Shown here in pieces: positions 8,082 to 16,512 of a stretch of DNA of 64,000 bases. The notes under the pieces were generated by a model, which worked only from the letters and a program-made list of their open reading frames with translations, was not told where the DNA came from and did no database searches. This DNA is from CBDFKY01 sp965248995 (GTDB lineage: Bacteria > Pseudomonadota > Alphaproteobacteria > Rickettsiales > UBA998). A program made the position numbers and the translations under genes. Positions within the stretch are counted from its first letter, which is position 1. Each line of letters begins with the position of its first letter. The stretch covers positions 186,001 through 250,000 of the forward strand of contig CBDFKY010000022.1 of assembly GCA_965248995.1 (NCBI GenBank), read 5' to 3'.

Positions 8082-9158
8082 ATGAGTGAAAATAACAGCA
8101 ACGCCTCCAAAGAGGCAAACGTGTCCGTCAGGGAGCAGCCTCTTTCGGAGGTAAAAATTCCTTCCTACATGGAGCTCTCGTCTCTGCAGGCGTTTTATCC
8201 CGACCGTATGCGTGCCGAGCTGCAGTTTCCCGCGGTTGTGGCGCAGATCGAACGCCTGAAAGTGCGTTATCTGTCGGAGCATCGGGACTGGGTGGACAAC
8301 GCGAAAAAAAACGACCCGGTGCTGGATCAGTTTTCGGAGGGTGACCTGCATACCATCCTGATGCCGTATCCCGGCCTGATCGCGATGGCGGCGCACGGTG
8401 AAGCGAAGAAGCTGTATGATGAGGCGGTCAGGCTGAAACGGAACAATCCGGACGATCCGGACGCGCTCAGTAAACAGGTGGCGGCCCGCACGCTCTCGGA
8501 AACCGCGAAGGCGCTATCCGGCATCGACATCCACCCGGGCGCGAACGTTGCGCCCGATTTCTTCATCGACCACGGCACGGGAGTGGTAATCGGGGAGACG
8601 GCGATCATCGGCAAAGGAAGTTTCAGCCTGCACGGCGTGACGCTCGGCGGCTCGGAGCTTAAATCCAGTGACGAGAACGTAGCGGGCGGCGTACGGCGCC
8701 ATCCCGCCATCGGTGATAACGTCAAGTTCGGCAGCAACGTCAATATCTACGGCGCCTGCACCATCGGCAACAACGTGACGCTGCATACCGGCGCCCGTCT
8801 GATCGACTGCGAAGTGGGGGATAATGTCATCATCGGGCACGGGGTGGACCTGCGTGGCGTGGTCATTCCACCCAATACCAGTATCTATAATGCCGGCAAG
8901 CCGATGGTGGCGGTCTACGCTCCCGATTATCAGGGAAAAGGCGTACTGTTCAGGGAAAAACCGGATAAGGATACGCTGATCACTCCAGAGGCTTACCGTA
9001 CTCCCGAGGAGGCTGCGGATGAAGGTAAGAGAAAAGATTTCAAACAATCCGTTACATCGGAATACTATACCCCCGAAGAGATTCAGAAACATAAAAGCTG
9101 GCTGGAAACCCTGTACCAGAAAGCGGAGAAAGGAATTGCGGCGGTACGCCTGCATTAG
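8082..9158 (+). CDS. cysE: serine O-acetyltransferase family protein with extended termini
   Basis: Transfers acetyl from acetyl-CoA to L-serine, the first step of cysteine synthesis. The core contains DIHPGANVAPDFFIDHGTG, VVIGETAIIG, LHGVTLGG and RRHPAIGDNV, keeping the Asp-His pair and the second active-site His of CysE/EpsC in a left-handed parallel beta-helix. About 358 residues is long for the family: an N-terminal alpha-helical domain of about 150 residues precedes the helix, and after the usual end (AGKPMVAVY) there is a charged tail of about 70 residues with no recognised motif. Two ATGs are possible (8067 and 8082); 8082 has GGGAAAG upstream. The acetyl acceptor is inferred from motifs only. 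Confidence 0.8.
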   Translation: MSENNSNASKEANVSVREQPLSEVKIPSYMELSSLQAFYPDRMRAELQFPAVVAQIERLKVRYLSEHRDWVDNAKKNDPVLDQFSEGDLHTILMPYPGLIAMAAHGEAKKLYDEAVRLKRNNPDDPDALSKQVAARTLSETAKALSGIDIHPGANVAPDFFIDHGTGVVIGETAIIGKGSFSLHGVTLGGSELKSSDENVAGGVRRHPAIGDNVKFGSNVNIYGACTIGNNVTLHTGARLIDCEVGDNVIIGHGVDLRGVVIPPNTSIYNAGKPMVAVYAPDYQGKGVLFREKPDKDTLITPEAYRTPEEAADEGKRKDFKQSVTSEYYTPEEIQKHKSWLETLYQKAEKGIAAVRLH

Positions 9159-9267
9159 CGGATCGTCTTACCGTCACCAAAACTTCATAGAATAACGCTA
9201 AGCGTCTGGCGCGGTTTGCGATATACTGAAACAGTGAAATACCGTTCAAATGTTCCAGGAGTTTTCC

Positions 9268-10692
9268 GTGCCGCCCGTTGAAGCTGCCGTATCGACCGCC
9301 GAAGATATTGCGAACCTTACCAAAAGGGTTGCGGACATGCGCGTCACGCCGGAAGGTTCCGCTCTCGTCGCGGCAGTGGTGCCTGCAGTGGAACAGACGG
9401 CGCATCAGGCGACGGAATATGGCAGCCGGAGATTAGCGGGTACCGCCGGTATACTGGAAGGCGCGTCGAAGGCGACCCAGAAGCCTATCGACGTGGTGTT
9501 CGGCCTTTCCTTCGCGGGAATGGGAGCGGGCGCTCTCAGATGGATAAGCAATGCGGTGCGGCTGAAAGGGGTCGGCCAGGCGTTTGAGAGCCTCGGCGAA
9601 CTGGCTAACGCGCCGATGCAGTGGATGCAGAATACCAGCGTGGCCGATATCGGCACGGTGATCTCCAGCGCGCACGGCAATGCCGCCGGTATCCTCCAGA
9701 AACACGGCGCTTCGACGCTGGCCGACAGCGTGAGAAATCAGGGGGCGGCGGTGGCCGGCCTGGAACAGCAGGGAAAGGAAATGTTCGGCAATGCCGTGCA
9801 GGGCGCCGCCAACCGTGCCGCCGGACATCTCTCCGACATCAAAATCCCGCTCGGATCCGCGGAAGCGGGCGCTAAGACAGTGACCGGGCAAGGTCTGGGC
9901 AAAGCCGTCAGTTCGATGCCCGCGGCCATCGGCAACGCGATGAAACGCGAATCCATCATGAGCGCGACCTACAAGACGGGGGCGGTGCTCAGTTCCGCCG
10001 CGCAGGACCTCACCACGGTGAACGCTTTCCGCACTAAGCTCGACCAGCTCTGCGAACTCTACGCCGATGCGACGGGCGTCGATGTGAAATCCGTCAGCCC
10101 GATCAAACTGCTGTTCGCCAAAAAGTCCGATCTTCCCCCGCTGGTGCTGGCGGAGCGGGACCATGTGGCGGGATGCATGGGCCCTGCCGCGCTGATGTCG
10201 GTCGCCAGCAATATTGCTTCTTATAAAATGGCCGCTTATTTCGGTAACCAGACCGGGATGCACGGCGGGATGCAGGGCATGTTCGCGCTGATGGCAGCCC
10301 AGATGGCGGCGAGCACGCTGATGGGTGCGACCCTGCCGCGCAGTCCGCTGCTTGATATTTATGCGGTCACCAAAGACGTTCATGCGGCCACGGGAAAGAT
10401 TCCCGCCGATCTTTGCGCCGAATTCCTGGCGACCGCCACCCCGACGTTGCGTGCGGTCGGCGCTGATAATGCCTATACGCAGGCGCTTGCGGAAGAATAT
10501 ACCAAAGCGGGGCGCACCCCTGCCGAAATACTCAAGGATATCGGATCGGGACAGGTGGCCGCCGACCTTTCCCGCGTGACCGACAGACTGAACGCCGAAC
10601 AGGCAAAAGCGGCGGTTCCCGTTGCGAAGATCGCTCACGCCGAACCGCAGGGCCGCGTCCATGAACAACATATCGTGGCAGGGGTGGCGTAA
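9268..10692 (+). CDS. unknown Ala/Gly-rich protein with hydrophobic segments
   Basis: About 474 residues, not recognised. The start is taken as GTG 9268 because AGGAG lies 6 nt upstream; the earlier ATG at 9250 overlaps that site. The N-terminal 100 residues are helical and Ala-rich, followed by a hydrophobic Gly-rich stretch (VVFGLSFAGMGAGALRW), a soluble middle region, then a long Met/Ala-rich hydrophobic zone around residues 305-355 (AALMSVASNIASYKMAAYF, MFALMAAQMAASTLMGATL) and a C-terminal helical part. There is no Sec signal peptide. It ends 3 bp before the next unknown gene, so the two are surely cotranslated. The pattern could be a membrane-inserting or secreted effector-like protein; that is inference. 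Confidence 0.65.
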   Translation: MPPVEAAVSTAEDIANLTKRVADMRVTPEGSALVAAVVPAVEQTAHQATEYGSRRLAGTAGILEGASKATQKPIDVVFGLSFAGMGAGALRWISNAVRLKGVGQAFESLGELANAPMQWMQNTSVADIGTVISSAHGNAAGILQKHGASTLADSVRNQGAAVAGLEQQGKEMFGNAVQGAANRAAGHLSDIKIPLGSAEAGAKTVTGQGLGKAVSSMPAAIGNAMKRESIMSATYKTGAVLSSAAQDLTTVNAFRTKLDQLCELYADATGVDVKSVSPIKLLFAKKSDLPPLVLAERDHVAGCMGPAALMSVASNIASYKMAAYFGNQTGMHGGMQGMFALMAAQMAASTLMGATLPRSPLLDIYAVTKDVHAATGKIPADLCAEFLATATPTLRAVGADNAYTQALAEEYTKAGRTPAEILKDIGSGQVAADLSRVTDRLNAEQAKAAVPVAKIAHAEPQGRVHEQHIVAGVA

Positions 10693-10695
10693 ACT

Positions 10696-12057
10696 ATGGC
10701 GACCGCGACCGCTCCCGCCGTATATGAACAGGGCCTCCCTCCCGGAGCCGGAAACGTGGCCGCCAGCTATCCCGCAGCGGCGAGCATTCCGGATTCCGTC
10801 TCGCCTGAGACGCTGAACGCTTTGTATGCCGAGCGCAGCGGGAAACAGCTGACGCCCGAGCAACGGCTGCTCCTGCTGCATCAGGAACAGAAAAACCAGG
10901 AAGCGGCGGCGCATAACGGCAGGATCATGGCCACCAACGTGGTGGGCATGGGCGGCAGCATGGTGGCGAGCCACGTCACCCAGAAAGCGCTGGAAAAAGG
11001 CGTGGAAGTCGGCAGCACCAAAGCGCTGGCCGGCATAGCGAGCAAAGCGGGAGTGGTCGGGCAGGTGGTTTCCGTCGGCATTTCCGGCGTCAGCGGCGAT
11101 ATGGAGGCGAAACAGCGCCTAAGCGAACTGGTGGGATTGCATATCGAGGACATGCAGCGTGAATTCCACATCAAGCCCGAAGAAATGACCGATGCGCATC
11201 TGCGCCGGCTGGCGGACATGCCAGGATACGAGCAGCTTAAGAAAGAAATTCAGGGGCTGGACCAGAAAATGGGTCGTGCCGTCACAGGTGCGGCGGCGAG
11301 CGCGGCCGCGTGGGCGGGCACCTCCGCGGCGATTCCGCTGATGCTTGCCGGTGCCGGCGTTTCACTGACGGGCGTCGGTGCGATCGCGGGCGTGCCCGCA
11401 TTCCTTGTCGGCGCGGGTATATTCGTTGCTTCCATGGCCACGTCGATGGTGGCCGGATCGGTTGCCGACAAAGCGGTGAGCGCCATCAGCGGCGTCGACC
11501 CGAGCGATTCGGCGTATACGCAACTTACCGCCATGCAGGAAAAGCTGAAAAACCATCAGCCGGTGGACCAGATCGACGTATTTAAAGCACTGCTCGCCGG
11601 GAACCGGGACCTTCAGGAAGCCATCGCCAAACAGACCGGCGGCAAGAAATTCGATGATCTCAAACCCGCCGAACAGGAAGAGTTGCTGCATACCCATCAC
11701 GGCAACCTGCTGGATGCCTCCAAGCAGCTGGCCTACCAGATCAATTGTGGCGAAACCCTTCCGACCCGCCTGATTTCCATCAATACCGTCGCCCTTCAGA
11801 TGGAAGGGGCGAAGGGGGCGTATGATCTCACCCGTCATGACGTGTCGCGCGGCATGGGTGAGAATATCCTGCAGACTCCGGAACCGATCCCCGCGAACGA
11901 TATCGCTCCGGTCGGTAAACCCACCACCAGTATTTCTCCGGACGGTGCGGTAACCACCGCCATGCAGCCGCGCGTCCAGGGCATGGGTGCGCAGGAAGCG
12001 GCGCTCGCCGCCCGCCAGGCACAGGAAGCCACGTACGGCCAGCAGCTCGGGGCATAA
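10696..12057 (+). CDS. unknown protein with glycine-zipper hydrophobic hairpin
   Basis: 453 residues, no family recognised. It begins 3 bp after the preceding unknown gene. The N-terminus is Ala/Pro-rich and disordered-looking, then comes a helical region with VVGMGGSMVASHV and a Gly/Val stretch, a charged linker with IEDMQREFHIKPEEM, and a strongly hydrophobic Gly/Ala region at about residues 195-265 (MLAGAGVSLTGVGAIAGVPA, FLVGAGIFVASMATSMVAGS) that could form a membrane hairpin. The C-terminus is helical and ends in a Gln/Ala-rich tail. No signal peptide. The gene pair sits between the acetyltransferase and the biotin genes; a two-component membrane-active or secreted system is possible but unproven. 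Confidence 0.65.
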   Translation: MATATAPAVYEQGLPPGAGNVAASYPAAASIPDSVSPETLNALYAERSGKQLTPEQRLLLLHQEQKNQEAAAHNGRIMATNVVGMGGSMVASHVTQKALEKGVEVGSTKALAGIASKAGVVGQVVSVGISGVSGDMEAKQRLSELVGLHIEDMQREFHIKPEEMTDAHLRRLADMPGYEQLKKEIQGLDQKMGRAVTGAAASAAAWAGTSAAIPLMLAGAGVSLTGVGAIAGVPAFLVGAGIFVASMATSMVAGSVADKAVSAISGVDPSDSAYTQLTAMQEKLKNHQPVDQIDVFKALLAGNRDLQEAIAKQTGGKKFDDLKPAEQEELLHTHHGNLLDASKQLAYQINCGETLPTRLISINTVALQMEGAKGAYDLTRHDVSRGMGENILQTPEPIPANDIAPVGKPTTSISPDGAVTTAMQPRVQGMGAQEAALAARQAQEATYGQQLGA

Positions 12058-12101
12058 AGGTTTTAGGTGCCGGCGCTCAGGTTTTAGGGTAGAACCTGTG
12101 G

Positions 12102-12794
12102 ATGATTCAGCATCAAGACAGTCTCGCACTTTCCGGATGGGCGCAACCGCATGATGCGTTAAGCGTTGTTGCAAAAAAAGCGGATCATATCGCTTATGAA
12201 AAGGCCCTCTCCCTGCAGCAGGCGATGGAGCGACTGGCGTCTTACGCGAATATCCCCCTCGCTGTCGGCTGGTCGCTCGGCGGGCTGATCTTGATGCACG
12301 CGGCGGCAAAGGGATTGATCCGCCCCAAGGCGCTGGTCATCCTGTGTTCTCCCATCCAGTTCGTGAAAAACGAAGGTTTTCCTTACGGAATGGGAGCGGA
12401 AACCTTCGCCCTGTTCCGTGAAAATTTTTTCACCCATCCGGAAAAAACCGCCCGCCGCTTCCATCATCTTATCGCGGACGGGGATATACATTATACGGAC
12501 ATCGTCACTACTCTGGAAAATGGGACCAGGGTGGAGTACGAGCCGTGGAAACGATGGCTGGATATACTGGGAGCGCAGCGCCATGATACCCTGCCGCTCG
12601 AACGCCTGCCGCGCACGTTGCTGATTTACGGGGAAGCGGACCGTATCGTGTCATCCGCCCAGGGAGAGTACCTGTATCAGCGGATGCCCCGGAGCGAACT
12701 GCATATCATCAAAGGGTGCGCCCATGCGCCGCATCTGCATGACGCGGAACACATCCGTGAGAAAATAAGGCATTTTATCGGCAGGGAACCGTGA
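12102..12794 (+). CDS. bioH: alpha/beta hydrolase, BioH-like pimeloyl-ACP methyl ester esterase
   Basis: 230 residues. The nucleophile elbow is VGWSLGGLILMH with the GWSLGG sequence characteristic of BioH; the acid is in IYGEADRIV and the base in KGCAHAPHLHD. BioH removes the methyl group from pimeloyl-ACP methyl ester, ending the disguised fatty-acid phase of biotin synthesis. Coding for bioC follows with a 4-base GTGA overlap, which strongly supports this role over a generic hydrolase. The N-terminus is shorter than in E. coli BioH and the family's first strand (HGWG) appears only as SGWAQPHD. The start at ATG 12102 has no clear ribosome site. Confidence 0.8.
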   Translation: MIQHQDSLALSGWAQPHDALSVVAKKADHIAYEKALSLQQAMERLASYANIPLAVGWSLGGLILMHAAAKGLIRPKALVILCSPIQFVKNEGFPYGMGAETFALFRENFFTHPEKTARRFHHLIADGDIHYTDIVTTLENGTRVEYEPWKRWLDILGAQRHDTLPLERLPRTLLIYGEADRIVSSAQGEYLYQRMPRSELHIIKGCAHAPHLHDAEHIREKIRHFIGREP

Positions 12795-13543
12795 ACCGGC
12801 GGGTTGCCGCACGCTTCAGCCGCGCCAGCGGGACATATGACGCGCATACGGACGTGCAGCGGATCGCCGCCGCGCGTGTGGCAGCCTTGGCGCTGCGCCA
12901 TATGCCCGGCGGTTCGCTCATAACGGATGGCGGATGCGGAACCGGAATGCTCGCCGGCCTGCTGCCGGGATATCACCTGATCCAGTGCGATCACGCGGAA
13001 GCGATGGTTCGCGCGGCGCATCAGCGATATCCGCACCACCCGGCGATCGTGGCGGACGTCACGGCGCTTCCATTCATGCCGGAAACGCTGGACGGGTATG
13101 TGTCCTCACTCTGCTGGCAATGGGTGATACCGCTTCAGAAAGCGATGGAGGAGGCGAAGCGGGTAGTAAGGCCGGATGGCCGCATCATCGTCGCGATGCT
13201 GCAGGAAGGAACGTTCAGCGAACTGGCCGAATCGTTCCACCATCTGGGGTTGCCTGAACGGATGCTGACGTTTCTGCCTGAACAGGAAATAGGAGACATG
13301 GTGGCAATCGCGGGGATGCCGGTAGTGGAGCGTGAAACCTTGACGCATGTGACGTATTTCCCCACCGCGAAGGCTTTCTTCCATCAGTTGCGCGGCATCG
13401 GCGCCACTGCCGGCGGAGTGGATGCGCCGCCTCTCACGCGTCGTGACATCACACGGTTGATGCAGCATTATGATACGAATCACAGGTCGGCGAAGGGGGT
13501 AAGCGTGTCCTACCATGTAGGAGTCTGGGTAATCCGGCGGTAA
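12791..13543 (+). CDS. bioC: malonyl-ACP O-methyltransferase BioC
   Basis: 250 residues. SAM-dependent methyltransferase that methylates malonyl-ACP to start pimeloyl synthesis. It opens with RVAARFSRASGTYDAH, matching the BioC signature (FSRAAxTYDxHA), and has SAM motif I as ITDGGCGTGMLAGLL, motif II around DVTALPFM, and SSLCWQWV. It starts at GTG 12791, overlapping the stop of bioH, so translational coupling is likely. It ends 5 bp before the stop of the convergent unknown gene. Confidence 0.9.
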   Translation: MNRRVAARFSRASGTYDAHTDVQRIAAARVAALALRHMPGGSLITDGGCGTGMLAGLLPGYHLIQCDHAEAMVRAAHQRYPHHPAIVADVTALPFMPETLDGYVSSLCWQWVIPLQKAMEEAKRVVRPDGRIIVAMLQEGTFSELAESFHHLGLPERMLTFLPEQEIGDMVAIAGMPVVERETLTHVTYFPTAKAFFHQLRGIGATAGGVDAPPLTRRDITRLMQHYDTNHRSAKGVSVSYHVGVWVIRR

Positions 13544-13548
13544 TGCCG

Positions 13549-14652
13549 TTATCGATTGCGGGGAATATCGCTTCGGTTTTCAGTAGAAAGCCGCTCGATC
13601 CATGGCGGAGATAGTTCCGGGGGTGAATGTTCCCTATGTGCCGCACGGTACGCTTCCAGCGCCGTCTTCGCGTGAATGATGTCCAGACCGTCTTTCCCGT
13701 CTCCCTTTAGGCACATGACATATTCCGGCAGCGACGCTTCGGAAAAAGGAATTGGGTTATGACCTTTCCAGGGAGTGTAACCGTTTTCGAGACGCCTGTT
13801 GATATCTTCCAGCCACTTCTCTTTTTTGCCGGCGAACACATCTATATAGGTCGCGCCGTCATTCGCCAGCAGATGCTGCAATCCCACCCGTTCCTCTTCC
13901 CCTTTTTCATTCTTTACAGGAGGGCAACGCATATGTCCCGCGCCGAACATCACCGCCACGCCGCCGTCCCGATTGGCCACTTCCCTGATATTATCGGCAA
14001 TTTCATGGTTGTCCTGAGCACGGTTTAAAAGAATCGCTTCCACATTCGGCAGCAGCACGGAAGCCGCGGCCGGATGTGCGACTGAAATGATCGCATTCGT
14101 AATATTGGAAATGGGAGCAGGGTAGAATATGCCGGGGCTGTAATGTTTGGAAGCCTGCCTGGCGGTCTCTTCATCAATCCCCTGACGCTGTAATACTTCT
14201 TCAACCTGACGTTTATTGTTTGTATCCACACACGCTATCTTCAAACCGTTGGAGCGCACGGACATAGCCAAACCTACTGAACTAAGAGCCGTGATGAACT
14301 CAGGCATTTCACTTTTGGAAAGTGACGGATCCTGCTTAAGCATCTCTTTTAACTTTCCTGCAATTTCCATCCTTCCTTTTCTTGATTCAAATACCTCTGG
14401 AGGCGTATCATTAAGGAGTTGCTCCGCGAAACCGTTACGTTCCTTACTGATTTCAAAAGCCATCGTAGGAACGCCTGCCTCTTTCAAAGCGGAAAGAAAC
14501 CTATCGCTATTGCGCAGAAACATCTGTACTTTCGGGCTTAGATGATTGGTATCCCCGAACAACAGGATGCGGTGCTCCCGCGTCAGAGATTTAAAGAAAT
14601 CCTTGACTGAGAGATCGACGGTACCTTGTGTGTTATGCGGAATATCGCTCAT
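13549..14652 (-). CDS. unknown protein with ChaN/TraB-Tiki-like features
   Basis: 367 residues, function unknown. The N-terminal ILLFGDTNHLSP followed by a helical segment and PTMAFEISKE, and the later AVMFGAGHMRCPP followed by LQHLLANDGATYIDVFAG, resemble the two Gly-x-x-His-type motifs and strand pattern of the ChaN/TraB/Tiki superfamily (heme-binding or metalloprotease-like proteins). The first motif is G-x-x-x-H rather than G-x-x-H, so the match is weak. The C-terminal 100 residues are charged with no recognised domain, and there is no signal peptide. It lies antisense between bioC and bioD, interrupting the biotin genes, which suggests insertion as a unit. Confidence 0.55.
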   Translation of the reverse strand: MSDIPHNTQGTVDLSVKDFFKSLTREHRILLFGDTNHLSPKVQMFLRNSDRFLSALKEAGVPTMAFEISKERNGFAEQLLNDTPPEVFESRKGRMEIAGKLKEMLKQDPSLSKSEMPEFITALSSVGLAMSVRSNGLKIACVDTNNKRQVEEVLQRQGIDEETARQASKHYSPGIFYPAPISNITNAIISVAHPAAASVLLPNVEAILLNRAQDNHEIADNIREVANRDGGVAVMFGAGHMRCPPVKNEKGEEERVGLQHLLANDGATYIDVFAGKKEKWLEDINRRLENGYTPWKGHNPIPFSEASLPEYVMCLKGDGKDGLDIIHAKTALEAYRAAHREHSPPELSPPWIERLSTENRSDIPRNR

Positions 14653-14746
14653 TTGGTTCGGATTACAGCGGGTTGATCAGATGTAAGTATGAACGTCTCA
14701 GAATATATTAAATAATAGAAACTTTCTGTTACAGTTGCATGACAAA

Positions 14747-15481
14747 ATGACCGCTTATTTCATCACCGCCACCGGCACCGATATCGGCAAAACGTTCGTC
14801 ACCTCGCTGCTGATACGGTATTTCCGTAATGAACGGCTACCGGTACATGTCTGCAAACCCGTGATGAGCGGAGTGGCGGACCTGCATGCGACGGATGCGG
14901 GCGTGCTGCTTCGCGCGCTCGGCCGGGAGGTGGACGAGCATCAGGTCGCCGCCTTTTCTCCCTGGCGGTTTGCCGCGCCGCTTTCTCCGCACCGCGCCTC
15001 CGCGCTGGAGGGTGCAACCCTCGACCTGGACATCCTGACCCGCTGGTGCAGGGACTGGCTGGCTCAATTTTCGTCTTCCGTGCGGCTGATCGAAGGGGTA
15101 GGGGGAGTCATGGTCCCGTTGAACGACTCCGCCACCACGCTGGACTGGATGCGGCGGCTCGGCCTGCCGGTGCTGCTGGTGACGGGGGACTACCTCGGAA
15201 CGTTTTCCCATACCCTGAGCGCGCTTGCCTGCCTGCAGGAGGCGGGCGTGAAAGTGCGCGGAATCATCGTGAATCAATCGGCCGAAAGCGTCGAGCATGA
15301 TCAGGCGGTGCGGACGTTGCGGTCATTCACGGAGCACCGTATCCCGGTGGTCCCGCTGCCGCGTATGGCGGAAGTGCCTGAAAGCGACGATGCGTTCAAA
15401 CTGCTGCGTCATCATCCCGGTTTCCAGGATTTCTTTTCGTTTGCCCGCGGTTTATGGTACAGTGATACGCATGGGCAATAA
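14747..15481 (+). CDS. bioD: ATP-dependent dethiobiotin synthetase
   Basis: 244 residues from ATG 14747 (MTAYFITATGTDIGKTFVTS), the form usual for BioD; an upstream TTG would add four residues. The P-loop is GTDIGKTF, the substrate Lys lies in CKPVMSG, and the second nucleotide motif is IEGVGGVMVPL. The enzyme closes the ureido ring of biotin using CO2 and ATP. Genes for bioA, bioB and bioF are not in the window. The 3' end overlaps the RDD protein start by 11 bases. Confidence 0.93.
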   Translation: MTAYFITATGTDIGKTFVTSLLIRYFRNERLPVHVCKPVMSGVADLHATDAGVLLRALGREVDEHQVAAFSPWRFAAPLSPHRASALEGATLDLDILTRWCRDWLAQFSSSVRLIEGVGGVMVPLNDSATTLDWMRRLGLPVLLVTGDYLGTFSHTLSALACLQEAGVKVRGIIVNQSAESVEHDQAVRTLRSFTEHRIPVVPLPRMAEVPESDDAFKLLRHHPGFQDFFSFARGLWYSDTHGQ

Positions 15482-16163
15482 AGACAAGCGTAATGACGCG
15501 GAAGCGTTTTTTGTGAAAACCGCGGCGAAGCTGGAAGCGCTGGCGGATTTTCCCCGCAGGCGGGCTCTGCGGAAAAAAGAGCGGCGCAAGCATGAAATCC
15601 CGTATGCCACGTTCAACGATCGCGTCTTCGCCAGCGTCATCGACACGGCCCTCAGCTTCGTGATACTGGGGCCGATCCTGCTGGCCATGTCCAGCCTGAT
15701 CTACGGAAGCGAGCGGGCCAACCCCCTGGAAGGGATTCCTGCCGACGCGACGGTGGAGGACATGCTGATACGTTTACAGAAAACCCAGTTTCTCGGCAAC
15801 CTGATAACGGATTACCTGGTGCATTTCGTCGTGTTCGGCATCGTCATCATCTGGTTCTGGAACTATGCCTCCTGCACCCCCGGTAAATGGGCGGTGAAAC
15901 TGCGCGTGGTCGATGCGAACAGCTTCCGCAAGCCCACGCCTAAACAGCTGATCATCCGTTACGCAGGGTACGCCGTTTCCATGCTGCCGCTCACTCTCGG
16001 CTTCGCCTGGATCATGATTGACAAGCGGGGCCGGGCATGGCACGATATGATGGCGGATACCGTGGTGGTGAAAGTGAAGCACTGGCGCTTCAAGGATGAC
16101 GGGTTGGCGCCGCATATCGATCGGCCGGTAATCGCAGAACCTTCTGCGGACATCCCGATATAA
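15471..16163 (+). CDS. RDD-family membrane protein
   Basis: 230 residues from ATG 15471, overlapping the end of bioD. After a basic N-terminus of about 40 residues comes TFNDRVFASVIDTALSF, the Arg-Asp start of the RDD fold, with hydrophobic helices at about 55-75, 105-130 and 165-185. The signature TPGKWAVKLRVVDA and the final RGRAWHDMMADTVVV are the family hallmarks. RDD proteins are poorly characterised; some act in ion transport. The longer open frame upstream of 15471 is out-of-frame bioD sequence. Confidence 0.85.
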   Translation: MGNKDKRNDAEAFFVKTAAKLEALADFPRRRALRKKERRKHEIPYATFNDRVFASVIDTALSFVILGPILLAMSSLIYGSERANPLEGIPADATVEDMLIRLQKTQFLGNLITDYLVHFVVFGIVIIWFWNYASCTPGKWAVKLRVVDANSFRKPTPKQLIIRYAGYAVSMLPLTLGFAWIMIDKRGRAWHDMMADTVVVKVKHWRFKDDGLAPHIDRPVIAEPSADIPI

Positions 16164-16197
16164 AAAAAGGTACCATGGCGCCAGGCGGCATGATACC
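16162..16197 (-). terminator. intrinsic terminator for the small Trp-rich gene
   Basis: On the minus strand a stem (GGTATCATG / CATGGTACC, one mismatch, loop about 11 nt) is followed directly by seven T. It begins at the stop codon of the minus-strand ORF 16197-16394, and the T run is on that side only. Confidence 0.75.
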
Positions 16198-16394
16198 TAA
16201 TCAATGAAATTACACCCTTCGGAAGGTTGTAAGTTTTTCTTATTCCATCCGTCGCAATGTACCTGCGCTTCTTCAAGGGTGTAGAGTTGGAGCCAGTCAT
16301 TACCGCTTTCCCACACCACCCATCGTTCCTGTGAATAACTCCATGCCATGGTATACAGCTTGGAGGCCAGATATTGTTTGTAGCTTTCTCTCAT
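16197..16394 (-). CDS. small Trp-rich protein, unknown
   Basis: 65 residues from ATG 16394 (a TTG at 16406 is an alternative). The sequence holds six Trp (AWSYSQERWVVWESGNDWLQ) and one Cys pair and no membrane segment. Composition is unlike a random frame, and the stop codon abuts a good intrinsic terminator, which makes a real gene likely. No family recognised; the WxxW pattern resembles a small beta-sheet domain. Confidence 0.5.
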   Translation of the reverse strand: MRESYKQYLASKLYTMAWSYSQERWVVWESGNDWLQLYTLEEAQVHCDGWNKKNLQPSEGCNFID

Positions 16395-16512
16395 GGCCTT
16401 ATACAAAATATTAACGCATATTTATACGATGCACCGCTTTTTGTCAAAACGCAAATAATTTGACGTTTAACGGGAGTGGACAGACTGTGCCCCCCTCGGT
16501 ATAGATTTTCCC

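Noticed and set aside
9433..10974. Minus-strand frame of 513 residues
   Set aside because: Antisense to the two unknown genes, Arg/His-rich with no start context and no family; the plus-strand frames have ribosome sites and 3-bp coupling.
15297..15470. N-terminal extension of the RDD protein
   Set aside because: This is an out-of-frame reading of bioD; ATG 15471 gives a normal RDD protein.
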